Shown piece by piece: positions 25,238-33,248 of a stretch of DNA of 39,286 bases (positions within the stretch are counted from its first letter, which is position 1; every line of letters begins with the position of its first letter). A program made the translations under genes and the position numbers. Source of the stretch: a virus. Below the pieces are notes generated by a model. That model saw only the letters and a list, made by a program, of their open reading frames with translations. It did no database searches and was not told the origin of the DNA. The DNA is taken from positions 1 to 39,286 of IMG/VR virus record IMGVR_UViG_3300032288_006283. One strand, given 5' to 3'.

Positions 25238-26728
25238 ATGAAAGCAACAATAATTGGCAGTGATTTACTACAAGCTGGGGATTCTGTTAAATTTTTGGAA
25301 ATAAACACCAACACCACGATTTATAATCAGGGTGCAGATTTATTAGACTATACCCAATTATTTGAGGTATTAAATAATAATAGCATCACTGAATTCCATT
25401 TTATTTGGACGGAAGGAGATGCTTATAAACCTCTCACCGAACAATACAGATTCAAAAAAATTCTGGAAGAAAAATGCTTAGAGAATAATATTTCATTTGC
25501 TGAATATCCAGTACCTGTTGGATCTGTGACCGTCCCCTATATAGAGGATCAGCCCTATAAATTCATTCTAAGACAAGCCTTTGATACTACAGCTTTGGTT
25601 GATGAAACATACTGTGCAGATAAATTCGAATTCTTCTCCTTAATGGAGGGATCTTCATACATACCAGGAACTTATTTTGCTTCTGAAAATTTAAATTTAG
25701 ACTCCTTGGGCTCAGTAGAATATGAAAGAACTACAAAGCCTAACACCTTAATAAAAGCTAGAAGACCTAATTATGACGTTTTAGATTATCCTGCATTATA
25801 TAGAATATCAAACGTATCCGAACTGGAGGAACTTAAAAATTCTGCTGATCAAAATCATTTAGTTCAAGAATTCATTTTCTCGGAGAATAATTTAGTAGAA
25901 GGAAGGTATTCAATCATAAGAAGTATAGATATCATTTATGGTTCAAATCTTGATGTTATTAATATGGGTGGATATACACAATCCACAATAATACCTCTTA
26001 CTTTCGCAGAGGATGAGGTTTTACCAGGGACTAATAAATTAAATCAGAAGAGCAGATACAAATATCTAACAAAGGAAATAGGTAATTTCGCTAAAAATGA
26101 TTATCACACCGACGATGATAGCGTGATATTAAGTTATGACGGAACTCTAACTGATATTGATAGTATTCAATTAGGTGATTATGTTCGGTCCATCGATTAT
26201 GTTGACTTTAATGACAATCACGCATCAAAATTTGAGCAAGAAAAGATAGAAGCATTTGGGTGGGATAGCACGATAGAAAGAGCCAACGAAACCCTGGTTC
26301 AGACTCAAACTGCTTTACAGGGAACGATTTCTTCTCAAGTAGATACAATATACATAAGAATAACTTTAGCAGATGGAAGAACTTGGACCGATGCACCATC
26401 CGCAACATATTTTATTGAAGAGAAAGATTCTACTGCAACAAGATTTGAGAGAGTAAATAAAATGTATGTTGGAGATAAATTAGTTGTAACAGATTCCACT
26501 ACATCATCTTTAACTACGATTGCTATTACTGGTTTAGAAATGGAGCACGCTCAAAAAACTATCTATAGCTTGGATTTCGAACCTTCCGACCTATTCCTGG
26601 TTGATTTTGGAGATGGAGATTTTGGGGTAATGCACAATAGCTGCTGGTGTCCTTGGAACTATTGTGGTCACTATTGTAATAGTTGGTACTGTCCTGGGTG
26701 CGGAGGGGGTGGTCAACAAAAAATATAA
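25238..26728 (+). CDS. Hint-domain protein with Cys/Trp-rich C-terminal tail
   Basis: The 496-residue protein has an N-terminal part (1-290) with an ATP-grasp-like feel (TLIKARRPNYD, then LVQEFIFSE and GRYSIIRS). A Hint/intein-type domain follows (about 292-467): DSVILSYDGTLTDIDSIQLG, GDKLVVTD, and an ending that runs IYSLDFEPSDLFLVDF to VMHNS. The N-terminal Cys of classical inteins appears to be replaced by Asp294/Ser295. The C-terminal His466-Asn467 then Ser468 is intact, which allows C-terminal cleavage. The last 29 residues have six Cys (469, 471, 476, 480, 485, 488) and three Trp, ending in a Gly run. A virion protein with self-processing, or a leader plus releasable peptide, are possible readings. 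Confidence 0.7.
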   Translation: MKATIIGSDLLQAGDSVKFLEINTNTTIYNQGADLLDYTQLFEVLNNNSITEFHFIWTEGDAYKPLTEQYRFKKILEEKCLENNISFAEYPVPVGSVTVPYIEDQPYKFILRQAFDTTALVDETYCADKFEFFSLMEGSSYIPGTYFASENLNLDSLGSVEYERTTKPNTLIKARRPNYDVLDYPALYRISNVSELEELKNSADQNHLVQEFIFSENNLVEGRYSIIRSIDIIYGSNLDVINMGGYTQSTIIPLTFAEDEVLPGTNKLNQKSRYKYLTKEIGNFAKNDYHTDDDSVILSYDGTLTDIDSIQLGDYVRSIDYVDFNDNHASKFEQEKIEAFGWDSTIERANETLVQTQTALQGTISSQVDTIYIRITLADGRTWTDAPSATYFIEEKDSTATRFERVNKMYVGDKLVVTDSTTSSLTTIAITGLEMEHAQKTIYSLDFEPSDLFLVDFGDGDFGVMHNSCWCPWNYCGHYCNSWYCPGCGGGGQQKI

Positions 26729-26748
26729 AACTTAAATAATAAAATATT

Positions 26749-26889
26749 ATGGCAAAAAAAGAAAGAATTGAGAGACCCGCGCAAACCATCAAGGCGATTG
26801 TTGCTCCAGTCTCCGCAGATTTGAAAACAAAAATGGCAACAGCATTCCAAGCAGTTGTTACTGCTATAAAAAATAAGCATCTGGGATAA
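26749..26889 (+). CDS. 46-residue small protein
   Basis: An ATG-TAA frame between the Hint protein and an SGNH gene encodes 46 residues: a basic start (MAKKERIERPAQT), then a likely helix rich in Ala, Val and Lys, ending NKHLG. It fills an otherwise empty 165-base gap and its spacing to both neighbours fits the operon. I do not recognise a family. A DNA-binding or structural small protein is possible. Confidence 0.5.
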   Translation: MAKKERIERPAQTIKAIVAPVSADLKTKMATAFQAVVTAIKNKHLG

Positions 26890-26893
26890 TCCT

Positions 26894-27715
26894 ATGAAAT
26901 TATTCGCTTACGGCGATAGCTGGACAGAAGGAGTAGGCGGAAATTCAGAGGAGGAAAAAACTACCGAGATACCAGAGGAAAGAACTGTCATAAGACACAA
27001 ATATTGCTGGCCTAAGCAACTATCGGAATTACTTGGATGTGATTTCCAAAATGACGGAGTAGGGGCTTTCTCTAATAATGCAATATTTAATGCCCTTTGC
27101 TACAAACTAAAAAACAATCTTATCAAACAAGAAGATCTCGTTGTAGTGATGTGGTCTTCATCTCTAAGAGATTCCCTGCCATTTTTTCCTGGGGATCATA
27201 ATTTTTCTATCTGGGGGGAAAGATACAAAAGCAAAAAGCATTTGTACAAATATATTTTCGATGGGGGAAACAATCCAAATCCTGCTTATGGAAGGATAGA
27301 AAAGGATTTTAGAGACTATTACATTACTAACCTATTTACAGATACCTATCACGATATAATTAACCAGAATTACATTCTGTACCTTCAATTTGTACTTAAA
27401 AATCTAGGAATAAGATATGTTTTTTGTGATGCTTTTGATATTATGATCAGGAAAAATATTGTAGGTGAGGTGGATAAAACTGCATTAATCGAAAATAAAA
27501 ATTACTGGGGGTATAGAGAAAAAACATTCGCAGACTTTTTAATCAATTTAAAGAGAAAGGATGTCTGGGAAGATGGAAATTATTGGACAGATTCAACCGC
27601 AGGAAAACATCCAAGCGGATTGGGATATAAAATGATAGCAGATGAATTGTATAGATTTATCTTGAATAATAATCTGCTACAACAGACTAAAATAAGAAGT
27701 TCATATTTAATATGA
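26894..27715 (+). CDS. SGNH/GDSL hydrolase-like protein
   Basis: The 273-residue protein has block I YGDSWTEG (Ser9), block III-like DGVGAFSNNA (Gly and Asn), VVMWSSSLRD, and a final block with KHPSGLGYKMIADE (His). The canonical GDS is retained, unlike the FAGCS of the three reverse-strand paralogues, so it belongs to a different SGNH branch. It ends in SSYLI and overlaps the next gene by four bases. A glycan esterase or acyltransferase is the family-based expectation. Confidence 0.75.
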   Translation: MKLFAYGDSWTEGVGGNSEEEKTTEIPEERTVIRHKYCWPKQLSELLGCDFQNDGVGAFSNNAIFNALCYKLKNNLIKQEDLVVVMWSSSLRDSLPFFPGDHNFSIWGERYKSKKHLYKYIFDGGNNPNPAYGRIEKDFRDYYITNLFTDTYHDIINQNYILYLQFVLKNLGIRYVFCDAFDIMIRKNIVGEVDKTALIENKNYWGYREKTFADFLINLKRKDVWEDGNYWTDSTAGKHPSGLGYKMIADELYRFILNNNLLQQTKIRSSYLI

Positions 27716-28278
27716 ATTATAACGTAAACAATAATTTTTGCTCAGCCGATGAAGCTAGAGAAATCATTAATTTTTGTCTTGAATATGGTGAACCTTTTTC
27801 TTACAATCCAACAGAATCTTGGGATTGTAGAAGAATTTATGACTCAGGATTTAAAGAAAAAATATTCAACAGTTTAAACTCCAAATACAAAAATGGAGAT
27901 TTTAAGCTATGGTTTGATTACAGCGCATTCGTTCCAAAAAATTTTAATATCAGTTTAACAGCATATTACAATGGGAGATATCTTAACTTACATAAAGATA
28001 AATCTAGTGAGCTGACAACCGTAATAGTCTTGTCGGAAGGATTCGAGGGCGGCCAATTTTCTCTATCCGAAATGGAAAATCCTCCCTTTCATTTTGAAAG
28101 TCTGGAAGGTCTATCCCTATTCGATTTAAAATTAGGTGACAGCATATCATTTAACGGATCCTCCACTTACCACGGGGTACTCCCTGTTATCAAAGGAACT
28201 AGATATGCTCTAAATATATGGATGACTGAAACAGATTTTGACTATCCCAAAATTAAAGTTAATAAGACCTTGTTATGA
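27712..28278 (+). CDS. 2OG-Fe(II) dioxygenase
   Basis: The 188-residue protein contains H94-x-D96 in NLHKDKS, GGQFSLSE as middle strand, distal His154 in TYHGVLP and Arg164 in GTRYALNIW. The site is complete. It ends in NKTLL. It is coupled by ATGA overlaps to the SGNH gene before and the sulfotransferase-like gene after. Peptide or glycan hydroxylation is likely; the substrate is unknown. Confidence 0.82.
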   Translation: MNYNVNNNFCSADEAREIINFCLEYGEPFSYNPTESWDCRRIYDSGFKEKIFNSLNSKYKNGDFKLWFDYSAFVPKNFNISLTAYYNGRYLNLHKDKSSELTTVIVLSEGFEGGQFSLSEMENPPFHFESLEGLSLFDLKLGDSISFNGSSTYHGVLPVIKGTRYALNIWMTETDFDYPKIKVNKTLL

Positions 28279-28799
28279 GTATTTTAATAGTAGCTTTACC
28301 TAGAACTGGGTCGACAGAATTGGGCAGATCTTTATCAGTCCAGAAAAAGTATCAGTATGGATTTGAGATTTTTAATCCAGCAGCAAATCTTCCAGAGCCG
28401 GTAGATTTTAAAAGAATGGTGGTCAAAACAATAATTTTTCACAAGCCTAAAAACGTGGAAGAAAGAGACCGATTAGATTGGATTATTGATCTGACTAAAA
28501 AATTTGAAGAGGTTATTCTTCTCTCAAGAAAGGATCTTATAGCATGCGCAGAAAGTTGGGCTTACTTAATTTATAAGGGTCAGGAAAAAGACTTTAAATC
28601 TATAGACCCATATCTGTGGGAAAAAACACCTAATTATGATTCAGAATATGAATCAATTAAGAAATGGAGCCAAGAAATCCAATATCTGTCAGAAAGTCTA
28701 AAAATTCCTATCACTTATTATGAAGATATCTACGATTTGAATCATCCCGGCAGATTAAGAAAAGGAGATCTAAATAATTTTGAAAAGAAAATAATCTAA
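28275..28799 (+). CDS. Sulfotransferase-like P-loop protein
   Basis: The 174-residue protein begins SILIVALPRTGSTELG, with LPRTGST at 8-14 as the phosphosulfate loop. The expected downstream Ser/Arg segment is present as ILLSRKDLIACAESWA. It is shorter than most sulfotransferases (about 250-300 residues), so the acceptor part is reduced. It ends in EKKII. With the 24134 gene it makes two sulfotransferase-like genes in 5 kb. A related nucleotide-binding role cannot be excluded. Confidence 0.65.
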   Translation: MSILIVALPRTGSTELGRSLSVQKKYQYGFEIFNPAANLPEPVDFKRMVVKTIIFHKPKNVEERDRLDWIIDLTKKFEEVILLSRKDLIACAESWAYLIYKGQEKDFKSIDPYLWEKTPNYDSEYESIKKWSQEIQYLSESLKIPITYYEDIYDLNHPGRLRKGDLNNFEKKII

Positions 28800-30050
28800 G
28801 TGAAAATATACATTCATCATTTTTATCAAAAATCTTTATTTTATAAGATTGCTCACAACACAGAGAGCAGATCGTATAATATAAAAAATAGGGAGGGAAG
28901 TGTTTTATGTAGATATCGAGATATTGATATTGAGGTTATTTTTAAACAAGAAATCACATTTGAAGAAGATGGATATCATCTTCTGGACTACTTTACTGCA
29001 TTTTTTAACGAAACCAACGACCCCAAGATTGGAACTATTATTCACGATAAAAAATATATGGAGGGAGAAACCCAGCAGGTCTTAAATACTTTTCTAGATT
29101 TACTAAGGGATTGTCCAGCTAATCAAAAATGGATAATAACGTATTTCAGAACAGAAAAAATACTACAAACAAAGGATATAAATTACTTTGACGAAAAATG
29201 GTCAGAAATAGAATCCATCATAAGGAAATTAAAGGACCATCATATCGTTACTGATAATATCTTTCTGAACGATGCGATAGAATCTCAATATCCTAATTTC
29301 TATTATTCTTTTACAAACATCATCTTTCAATGGAATCAAAATTGGTCGGTTAGATGGTATTATGAGTTTAAACAAATATATGATAAATTGAATTTTGATT
29401 ATGATCTCATGTATAGCATAAAAAACCATAAAATAAACAGGGTTGAGATCATTAATGAGCTAAGCAAATTGAAGGATAGCAGGATATTACTTCAACGCAG
29501 TGATGCATTACAAAACGAAGACTATCTAAATAACTCGGGTATTATTCCGCACATAAAAATAAATTCGATCATAGGAAATAAAGACTTTGACGACATAAGC
29601 TACATAGAAAACCATAAGGGATACATGGATGTATTTTTTAGGGTTTTACCGAAAGCAAAAATGCAAGTATTATGTGAAAGTTGGTCTTGGAGCAGCAAAG
29701 ATTTTAAATCCCAGTATCTTTCTGAAAAAACCATCGGACTTATGCTGGCAGGAATTCCTTTTATCTCTACCCACGAGTATCCTTTGACCATAATAGAAAA
29801 GGTTCTTCAGGTGCCTTCTCACCCGTTTTATGAATCTTCAAAAAAATGTAAAGCAAATGGAAAAATGTTTGCCAAATTTGTTAGCGAATTTCTTAACAGT
29901 TTCCAGGATAACTATAAACTATGCAAAGAATGGTCAGATTTGGTACATCATAAATTGATGCACAAAATAGAGGAAGAAAATTCTTTACTGGATATGATAA
30001 TAGATGGCAAATTAAAAGAAGAATTTGTGATAAAAAAATCATTAATATAA
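28800..30050 (+). CDS. Glycosyltransferase-like protein with SEKT block
   Basis: This 416-residue protein starts with GTG immediately after the previous stop (TAAGTG); no ATG start fits better, and MKIYIHHFYQK is a reasonable N-terminus. The C-terminal half holds CESWSWSSKDF, then LSEKTIGLMLAGIPFIST, matching the (S/T)EK block in the 829-residue protein at 14875 and GT-B-like enzymes. No other catalytic motif is clear. It ends in KKSLI. The call is tentative, based on that block and on its neighbours. Confidence 0.55.
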   Translation: MKIYIHHFYQKSLFYKIAHNTESRSYNIKNREGSVLCRYRDIDIEVIFKQEITFEEDGYHLLDYFTAFFNETNDPKIGTIIHDKKYMEGETQQVLNTFLDLLRDCPANQKWIITYFRTEKILQTKDINYFDEKWSEIESIIRKLKDHHIVTDNIFLNDAIESQYPNFYYSFTNIIFQWNQNWSVRWYYEFKQIYDKLNFDYDLMYSIKNHKINRVEIINELSKLKDSRILLQRSDALQNEDYLNNSGIIPHIKINSIIGNKDFDDISYIENHKGYMDVFFRVLPKAKMQVLCESWSWSSKDFKSQYLSEKTIGLMLAGIPFISTHEYPLTIIEKVLQVPSHPFYESSKKCKANGKMFAKFVSEFLNSFQDNYKLCKEWSDLVHHKLMHKIEEENSLLDMIIDGKLKEEFVIKKSLI

Positions 30051-30649
30051 TGGTGGAGTCACATTGCATTTATAATAATTTAGTTACAGAGCAAACATCA
30101 TATTGTGTAAGCACCTTACTGCCAAACTTTTTAAATGATGTTAGACCTGATAATATAGTAGAAATAGGTACTGCATGCGGGGGATTGACACACCTTTTGT
30201 CTGATATATGTCCGTATAGTAAAATTATAACAGTGGAAACCAAAGATTTTTATTCATATAATTTTAAAGAAAATGTCCAAAGTATAATACATGATAGTAA
30301 TTCGGAAGAATTAATAAGAAACACGATGGCTCCATTTATACAATCAAACGGAAGAACAATTGTTTTTTGCGACGGAGGCAATAAAATTACTGATTTTATA
30401 AATTACGCACCACTAATTAAAAGAAGTGATTACATATGTGTTCATGATTATTGTAAGAATAGGAATGTTTTTATAAATGAATATTACAACAAAATTTGGA
30501 ATTATTGCAGATTAGTAGAATCTGACCTATCCGGAATTTGCGATGAATATGGATTAATTGACACCTATGATGAACTTCAAAGGGGTATGTGGAGGGTTAA
30601 AATAAAAGCATCTGACAAAACAAAAATTAAATCAAGGTCTTTAATATAA
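30050..30649 (+). CDS. SAM-dependent methyltransferase/cephalosporin-hydroxylase-like protein
   Basis: The 199-residue protein has motif I VEIGTACGGLT (37-47) followed by an acidic strand end (ITVETKDF) and IVFCDGGN, then ICVHDYCKN. This order fits the small O-methyltransferase/cephalosporin hydroxylase-like group. It overlaps the previous stop (TAATG) and ends in SRSLI. It shares the general fold, but not close sequence, with the 3343 gene. A metal-dependent O-methyltransferase acting on a sugar is plausible. Confidence 0.68.
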   Translation: MVESHCIYNNLVTEQTSYCVSTLLPNFLNDVRPDNIVEIGTACGGLTHLLSDICPYSKIITVETKDFYSYNFKENVQSIIHDSNSEELIRNTMAPFIQSNGRTIVFCDGGNKITDFINYAPLIKRSDYICVHDYCKNRNVFINEYYNKIWNYCRLVESDLSGICDEYGLIDTYDELQRGMWRVKIKASDKTKIKSRSLI

Positions 30650-31342
30650 ATGGAAATAGTATTTACATATTTACCAATCAGACTTAAAGAAGTTACAGAA
30701 ATTTATTTGGACCATTCTATAAAAAAACTGAACGAGCAGAGTATAGTTCCTTTGATCTATTCTAATTCAGATTATTTTATTGGGAGGGGAATGAAATATG
30801 AGTGGATAGAATTCAATATAGAGGAAAGATATAAAAGAAACAACTTATGGTCATATCCTAAGCTTAAAGTTTTATCATCAATATCATTTCCCTTTATTCA
30901 TTTAGATAACGATCTGATTGTAAATGATTTGGATAAATTAAACAGTATCATAGAACCAAAAAAATTAAATCTGTGCTACAAACACGAATTAACAGAGGGA
31001 CAGATCAACGACTTTACCGAATTGTATAAAATATATTCTAATAATCCACTCGATTTTAAAGAGCTAAATAACACCTCTATAATAGCTTCGGATAATTATA
31101 CAGACGTAAATAAAACATATCAGGAGGTTTTAGAAGTGATAGATTTAAACTACGATTTTTTTACAAAAAGGTACAATAATATACCTCCGATAACTCTGAA
31201 CCAACAACACTTAAATCAGTATTTTAAAGATATAAATTATTTATTTGGTGGAAATCCTTCTTTTGTGGATCTTGAGTCTAATGGTGTATGCCACATGGAC
31301 GAAAAAACCCTTCCTAGATTTTTAATAAAGGATCTGATATAA
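30650..31342 (+). CDS. Glycosyltransferase-like protein (DUF6734-like)
   Basis: The 230-residue protein has a GT-A-like layout: an N-terminal FTYLP strand, a LWSYPKLKVLS segment and FIHLDNDLIVND, where DND serves as the DxD-type metal site. HLNQYFKD and CHMDEKT occur later. This resembles the DUF6734 family of presumed glycosyltransferases. It ends in IKDLI. It is the last gene of the forward cluster, only four bases from the convergent reverse-strand stop, and no terminator is visible between them. Confidence 0.65.
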   Translation: MEIVFTYLPIRLKEVTEIYLDHSIKKLNEQSIVPLIYSNSDYFIGRGMKYEWIEFNIEERYKRNNLWSYPKLKVLSSISFPFIHLDNDLIVNDLDKLNSIIEPKKLNLCYKHELTEGQINDFTELYKIYSNNPLDFKELNNTSIIASDNYTDVNKTYQEVLEVIDLNYDFFTKRYNNIPPITLNQQHLNQYFKDINYLFGGNPSFVDLESNGVCHMDEKTLPRFLIKDLI

Positions 31343-31346
31343 GGGT

Positions 31347-31808
31347 TTAAGCAAAATAAGCTTGTACAATATAATTAGATGTCCAATCAGTATTGTAAAT
31401 ATTAACAGTAGAGCTGTAACTTAAGATCGTTCCGGAGGTAGGTGAAACCGTTACCCAATATTGAAATGTGTACGGATATATTGCAAGTCCTCTAACGGTT
31501 ACATAAGAATAAACGCTGTAATCCCAAGCATGAGAATCTGCATCACCTGCGACGGATGCTGGATATGTGAAACTTGCAGTCCCCTTAGCGGCATCATTAG
31601 TTGTCAATCTTATTACTCTAAACTTTTTATTAGAAAAATATCCAAAATTGGATTGTCCACTTTTTCTATCATAAATCTTAGCAGTCCATATATTGTTAAG
31701 ACTGACATTAGATGTACCACCCCAAAGATTGGATAATTGACCGGTACCGGCTAATCCACCCTGGTTACCCATGTTTATGTTAGAACTACCTATAGAAACT
31801 ACGCTCAT
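31347..31808 (-). CDS. Probable virion protein (beta-rich)
   Basis: The 153-residue protein is Ser/Thr/Asn/Gly-rich with almost no charged residues at its N-terminus (SIGSSNINMGNQGG) and many Tyr/Val/Ile strands (VTVRGLAIYPYTF, YWVTVSPTSGTIL). This composition is typical of tail-fibre, decoration or tail-tip proteins. It starts three bases from the next gene upstream, which also looks structural. I do not recognise a family. It ends at the strand switch with the tailoring cluster, so a decorated virion protein is a reasonable candidate substrate for those enzymes. Confidence 0.65.
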   Translation of the reverse strand: MSVVSIGSSNINMGNQGGLAGTGQLSNLWGGTSNVSLNNIWTAKIYDRKSGQSNFGYFSNKKFRVIRLTTNDAAKGTASFTYPASVAGDADSHAWDYSVYSYVTVRGLAIYPYTFQYWVTVSPTSGTILSYSSTVNIYNTDWTSNYIVQAYFA

Positions 31809-31811
31809 AAA

Positions 31812-32363
31812 TTAACAATCAGTTACATTACCTACTCCAAAAATTTCTTCGTATGCTGCTTTTGCTTTAGTGTATGCCCAGCCATAAGGATCTCCATCAA
31901 TAACAGATAAGTCTATTCTCGATTTGGTAACTGTTCTAGTTCCAGTTTTAACCCTTTGTGTTGTTGTTTCCTGTCTGGTTTTTTCTACTATATTTCCGTT
32001 TTCGTCGAAATCATTGTATGTTATTGTGTTGGTGATTTCTTGTGATTCGTAGATATCTTCAGAAACATCTTCAGATACTGTCAATGGAAATTCCAACAAA
32101 GTTGGATAATTTATGCTCTCATCATTATAACTTATCGAAACCGCGATAGGCCCAGTCTGTGCTGTTCTTCCTAAGGGATCCGTAATATCATCAACATAAA
32201 CGAACTTATTAGTATCGGCATCAGCTTTACTGGAGAACAAAGCAACTTGTACGACCATGTATCCCAGGACCTTATCGATCCTATAGGATTCTATCCTTAG
32301 GTACGGGGTAGTAACGATCCCTTTGTTGAGTGTTTCTATCTCCTGATTTATTTGTAAAGCCAT
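31812..32363 (-). CDS. Probable virion-associated protein
   Basis: The 183-residue protein has regular beta-strand runs (RIESYRIDKVLGYMVVQVAL), a VYVDDITDPLG loop, and a charged hairpin (KTRQETTTQRVKTGTRTVTK). It closes with a helix and GNVTDC. The pattern fits a head-tail or tail protein rather than an enzyme. A GATATATAA box lies 15-23 bases upstream of the start, consistent with late expression. No family is recognised. Confidence 0.65.
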   Translation of the reverse strand: MALQINQEIETLNKGIVTTPYLRIESYRIDKVLGYMVVQVALFSSKADADTNKFVYVDDITDPLGRTAQTGPIAVSISYNDESINYPTLLEFPLTVSEDVSEDIYESQEITNTITYNDFDENGNIVEKTRQETTTQRVKTGTRTVTKSRIDLSVIDGDPYGWAYTKAKAAYEEIFGVGNVTDC

Positions 32364-32377
32364 TTTTGTTCTTTTTT

Positions 32378-32386
32378 TTATATATC
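32378..32386 (-). promoter_or_regulatory. Late-promoter-like box (GATATATAA)
   Basis: The reverse strand reads GATATATAA, followed by an A-rich leader and the ATG at 32363. The motif and its distance from the start repeat at several reverse-strand genes in this part of the window, as expected for a T4-type late -10 element without a -35. Confidence 0.55.
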
Positions 32387-32405
32387 TAAAGTATTTGGGT
32401 GGTTT

Positions 32406-32732
32406 TTATTTGACCACCAGAAATACCCTATTTAGGTCATAAACATCAAATCTTGAATAAACCCCAAGACTTTCTGCCACCTCTTTAGCTTCTTCGAGCT
32501 CTTCTAAATTATCGGGAATAATCACATAGTAAAAATCATCCCAGGGATATTCCATAATATCGCCATCTTGATTAGTAGGAGCTTCAGATTCTTCCTCATA
32601 ATCACCCATGTATTCGTCATCGTCCTCCCAGGTTGATTCGTTAGTAAAGCTTCTTAGCCAATTACCGAACTCGTAGATCTCTTTCTCTTGTATTTGTAGC
32701 TCCTTTAATTTAGTGTAGATTACCAGTGCCAT
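32406..32732 (-). CDS. Small acidic protein, unknown
   Basis: The 108-residue protein has a helix rich in Lys/Glu (KLKELQIQEKEIYEFGNWL), a strongly acidic linker (WEDDDEYMGDYEEESE), and a C-terminal half reading FYYVIIPDNLEELEEAKEVAESLG. The end folds like a small alpha/beta domain. No enzyme motif is visible. It is acidic enough to be a DNA mimic or assembly factor, but nothing confirms that. A terminator and about 100 AT-rich bases precede it. Confidence 0.6.
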   Translation of the reverse strand: MALVIYTKLKELQIQEKEIYEFGNWLRSFTNESTWEDDDEYMGDYEEESEAPTNQDGDIMEYPWDDFYYVIIPDNLEELEEAKEVAESLGVYSRFDVYDLNRVFLVVK

Positions 32733-32837
32733 TTACTATTTACTCTTATATTGCTAGTATGTATCTAAATAAAAAACAACTCTTTTTGATACTTAAAGTC
32801 AGTAATTATATCAAAATAGACCCTTTATGTTTCCACT

Positions 32838-32876
32838 AAAAAAGGCTGTCTTTTCGCGAAACAGCCTTTTATTTTT
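32838..32876 (-). terminator. Rho-independent terminator (possibly bidirectional)
   Basis: A 10-bp stem (AAAAGGCTGT paired with ACAGCCTTTT) with an 11-base loop is followed on the reverse strand by six T. It sits just after the gene ending at 32890. The forward strand also has a T-run, so it could stop transcription both ways. Confidence 0.75.
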
Positions 32877-32889
32877 TATCTGTAATTAA

Positions 32890-33222
32890 TTACACTGTAT
32901 GAATAATAAAAGAGACAATAGCATATTTGCCTTCCTCTTTTGTCTCTTGATAAACAGCCTCTGCTACATAGTCATTTCCGTCTGTGGATGTTCCCTTTAC
33001 ACTATCAAACATAGAAATAGCAGATCCGTCTGCGTCATTCATAATTGGTCCAGGAGAAGCTGCGAAAGAAGCCGAAACTGTTTCCCCCTGAGCGTTGGCC
33101 CAGATTAAATCATAATCTGCATCTGCAACCTCTGAAGGGTTCCATGATTCTGCGTAAATTTCTTGCTCTGTCTGAGCTTCAAACTCCTCATTTATCAAAT
33201 CGAATGTTTTAATGTGTTTCAT
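32890..33222 (-). CDS. Small protein with capsid-targeting-like N-terminus
   Basis: The 110-residue protein starts MKHIKTFDLINEEF, which resembles the T4 capsid-targeting sequence MKTYQEFIAE in its K-T-aromatic, hydrophobic and final Glu positions, though it is one residue shorter. The rest is acidic and beta-rich (DYDLIWANAQGETVSASF, then YAIVSFIIHTV). If cleaved after the first Glu pair, the mature protein would be about 97 residues and packaged in the head. A GATATATAA box precedes it and a terminator follows. Confidence 0.65.
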   Translation of the reverse strand: MKHIKTFDLINEEFEAQTEQEIYAESWNPSEVADADYDLIWANAQGETVSASFAASPGPIMNDADGSAISMFDSVKGTSTDGNDYVAEAVYQETKEEGKYAIVSFIIHTV

Positions 33223-33239
33223 TATTATAGTTTTATGTT

Positions 33240-33248
33240 TTATATATC
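33240..33248 (-). promoter_or_regulatory. Late-promoter-like box (GATATATAA)
   Basis: The reverse strand reads GATATATAA, overlapping the stop codon region of the upstream gene, 18-26 bases before the ATG at 33222. It matches the elements at 32378, 34147 and 36270. Confidence 0.5.

Noticed and set aside
20936-31342. C-terminal L-I endings as a by-product of DNA signals (TTAATATAATATG at gene joints)
   Set aside because: Synonymous codons vary and different stop and overlap types occur, so the amino acids rather than the DNA appear constrained; a genome-wide test would still be decisive.
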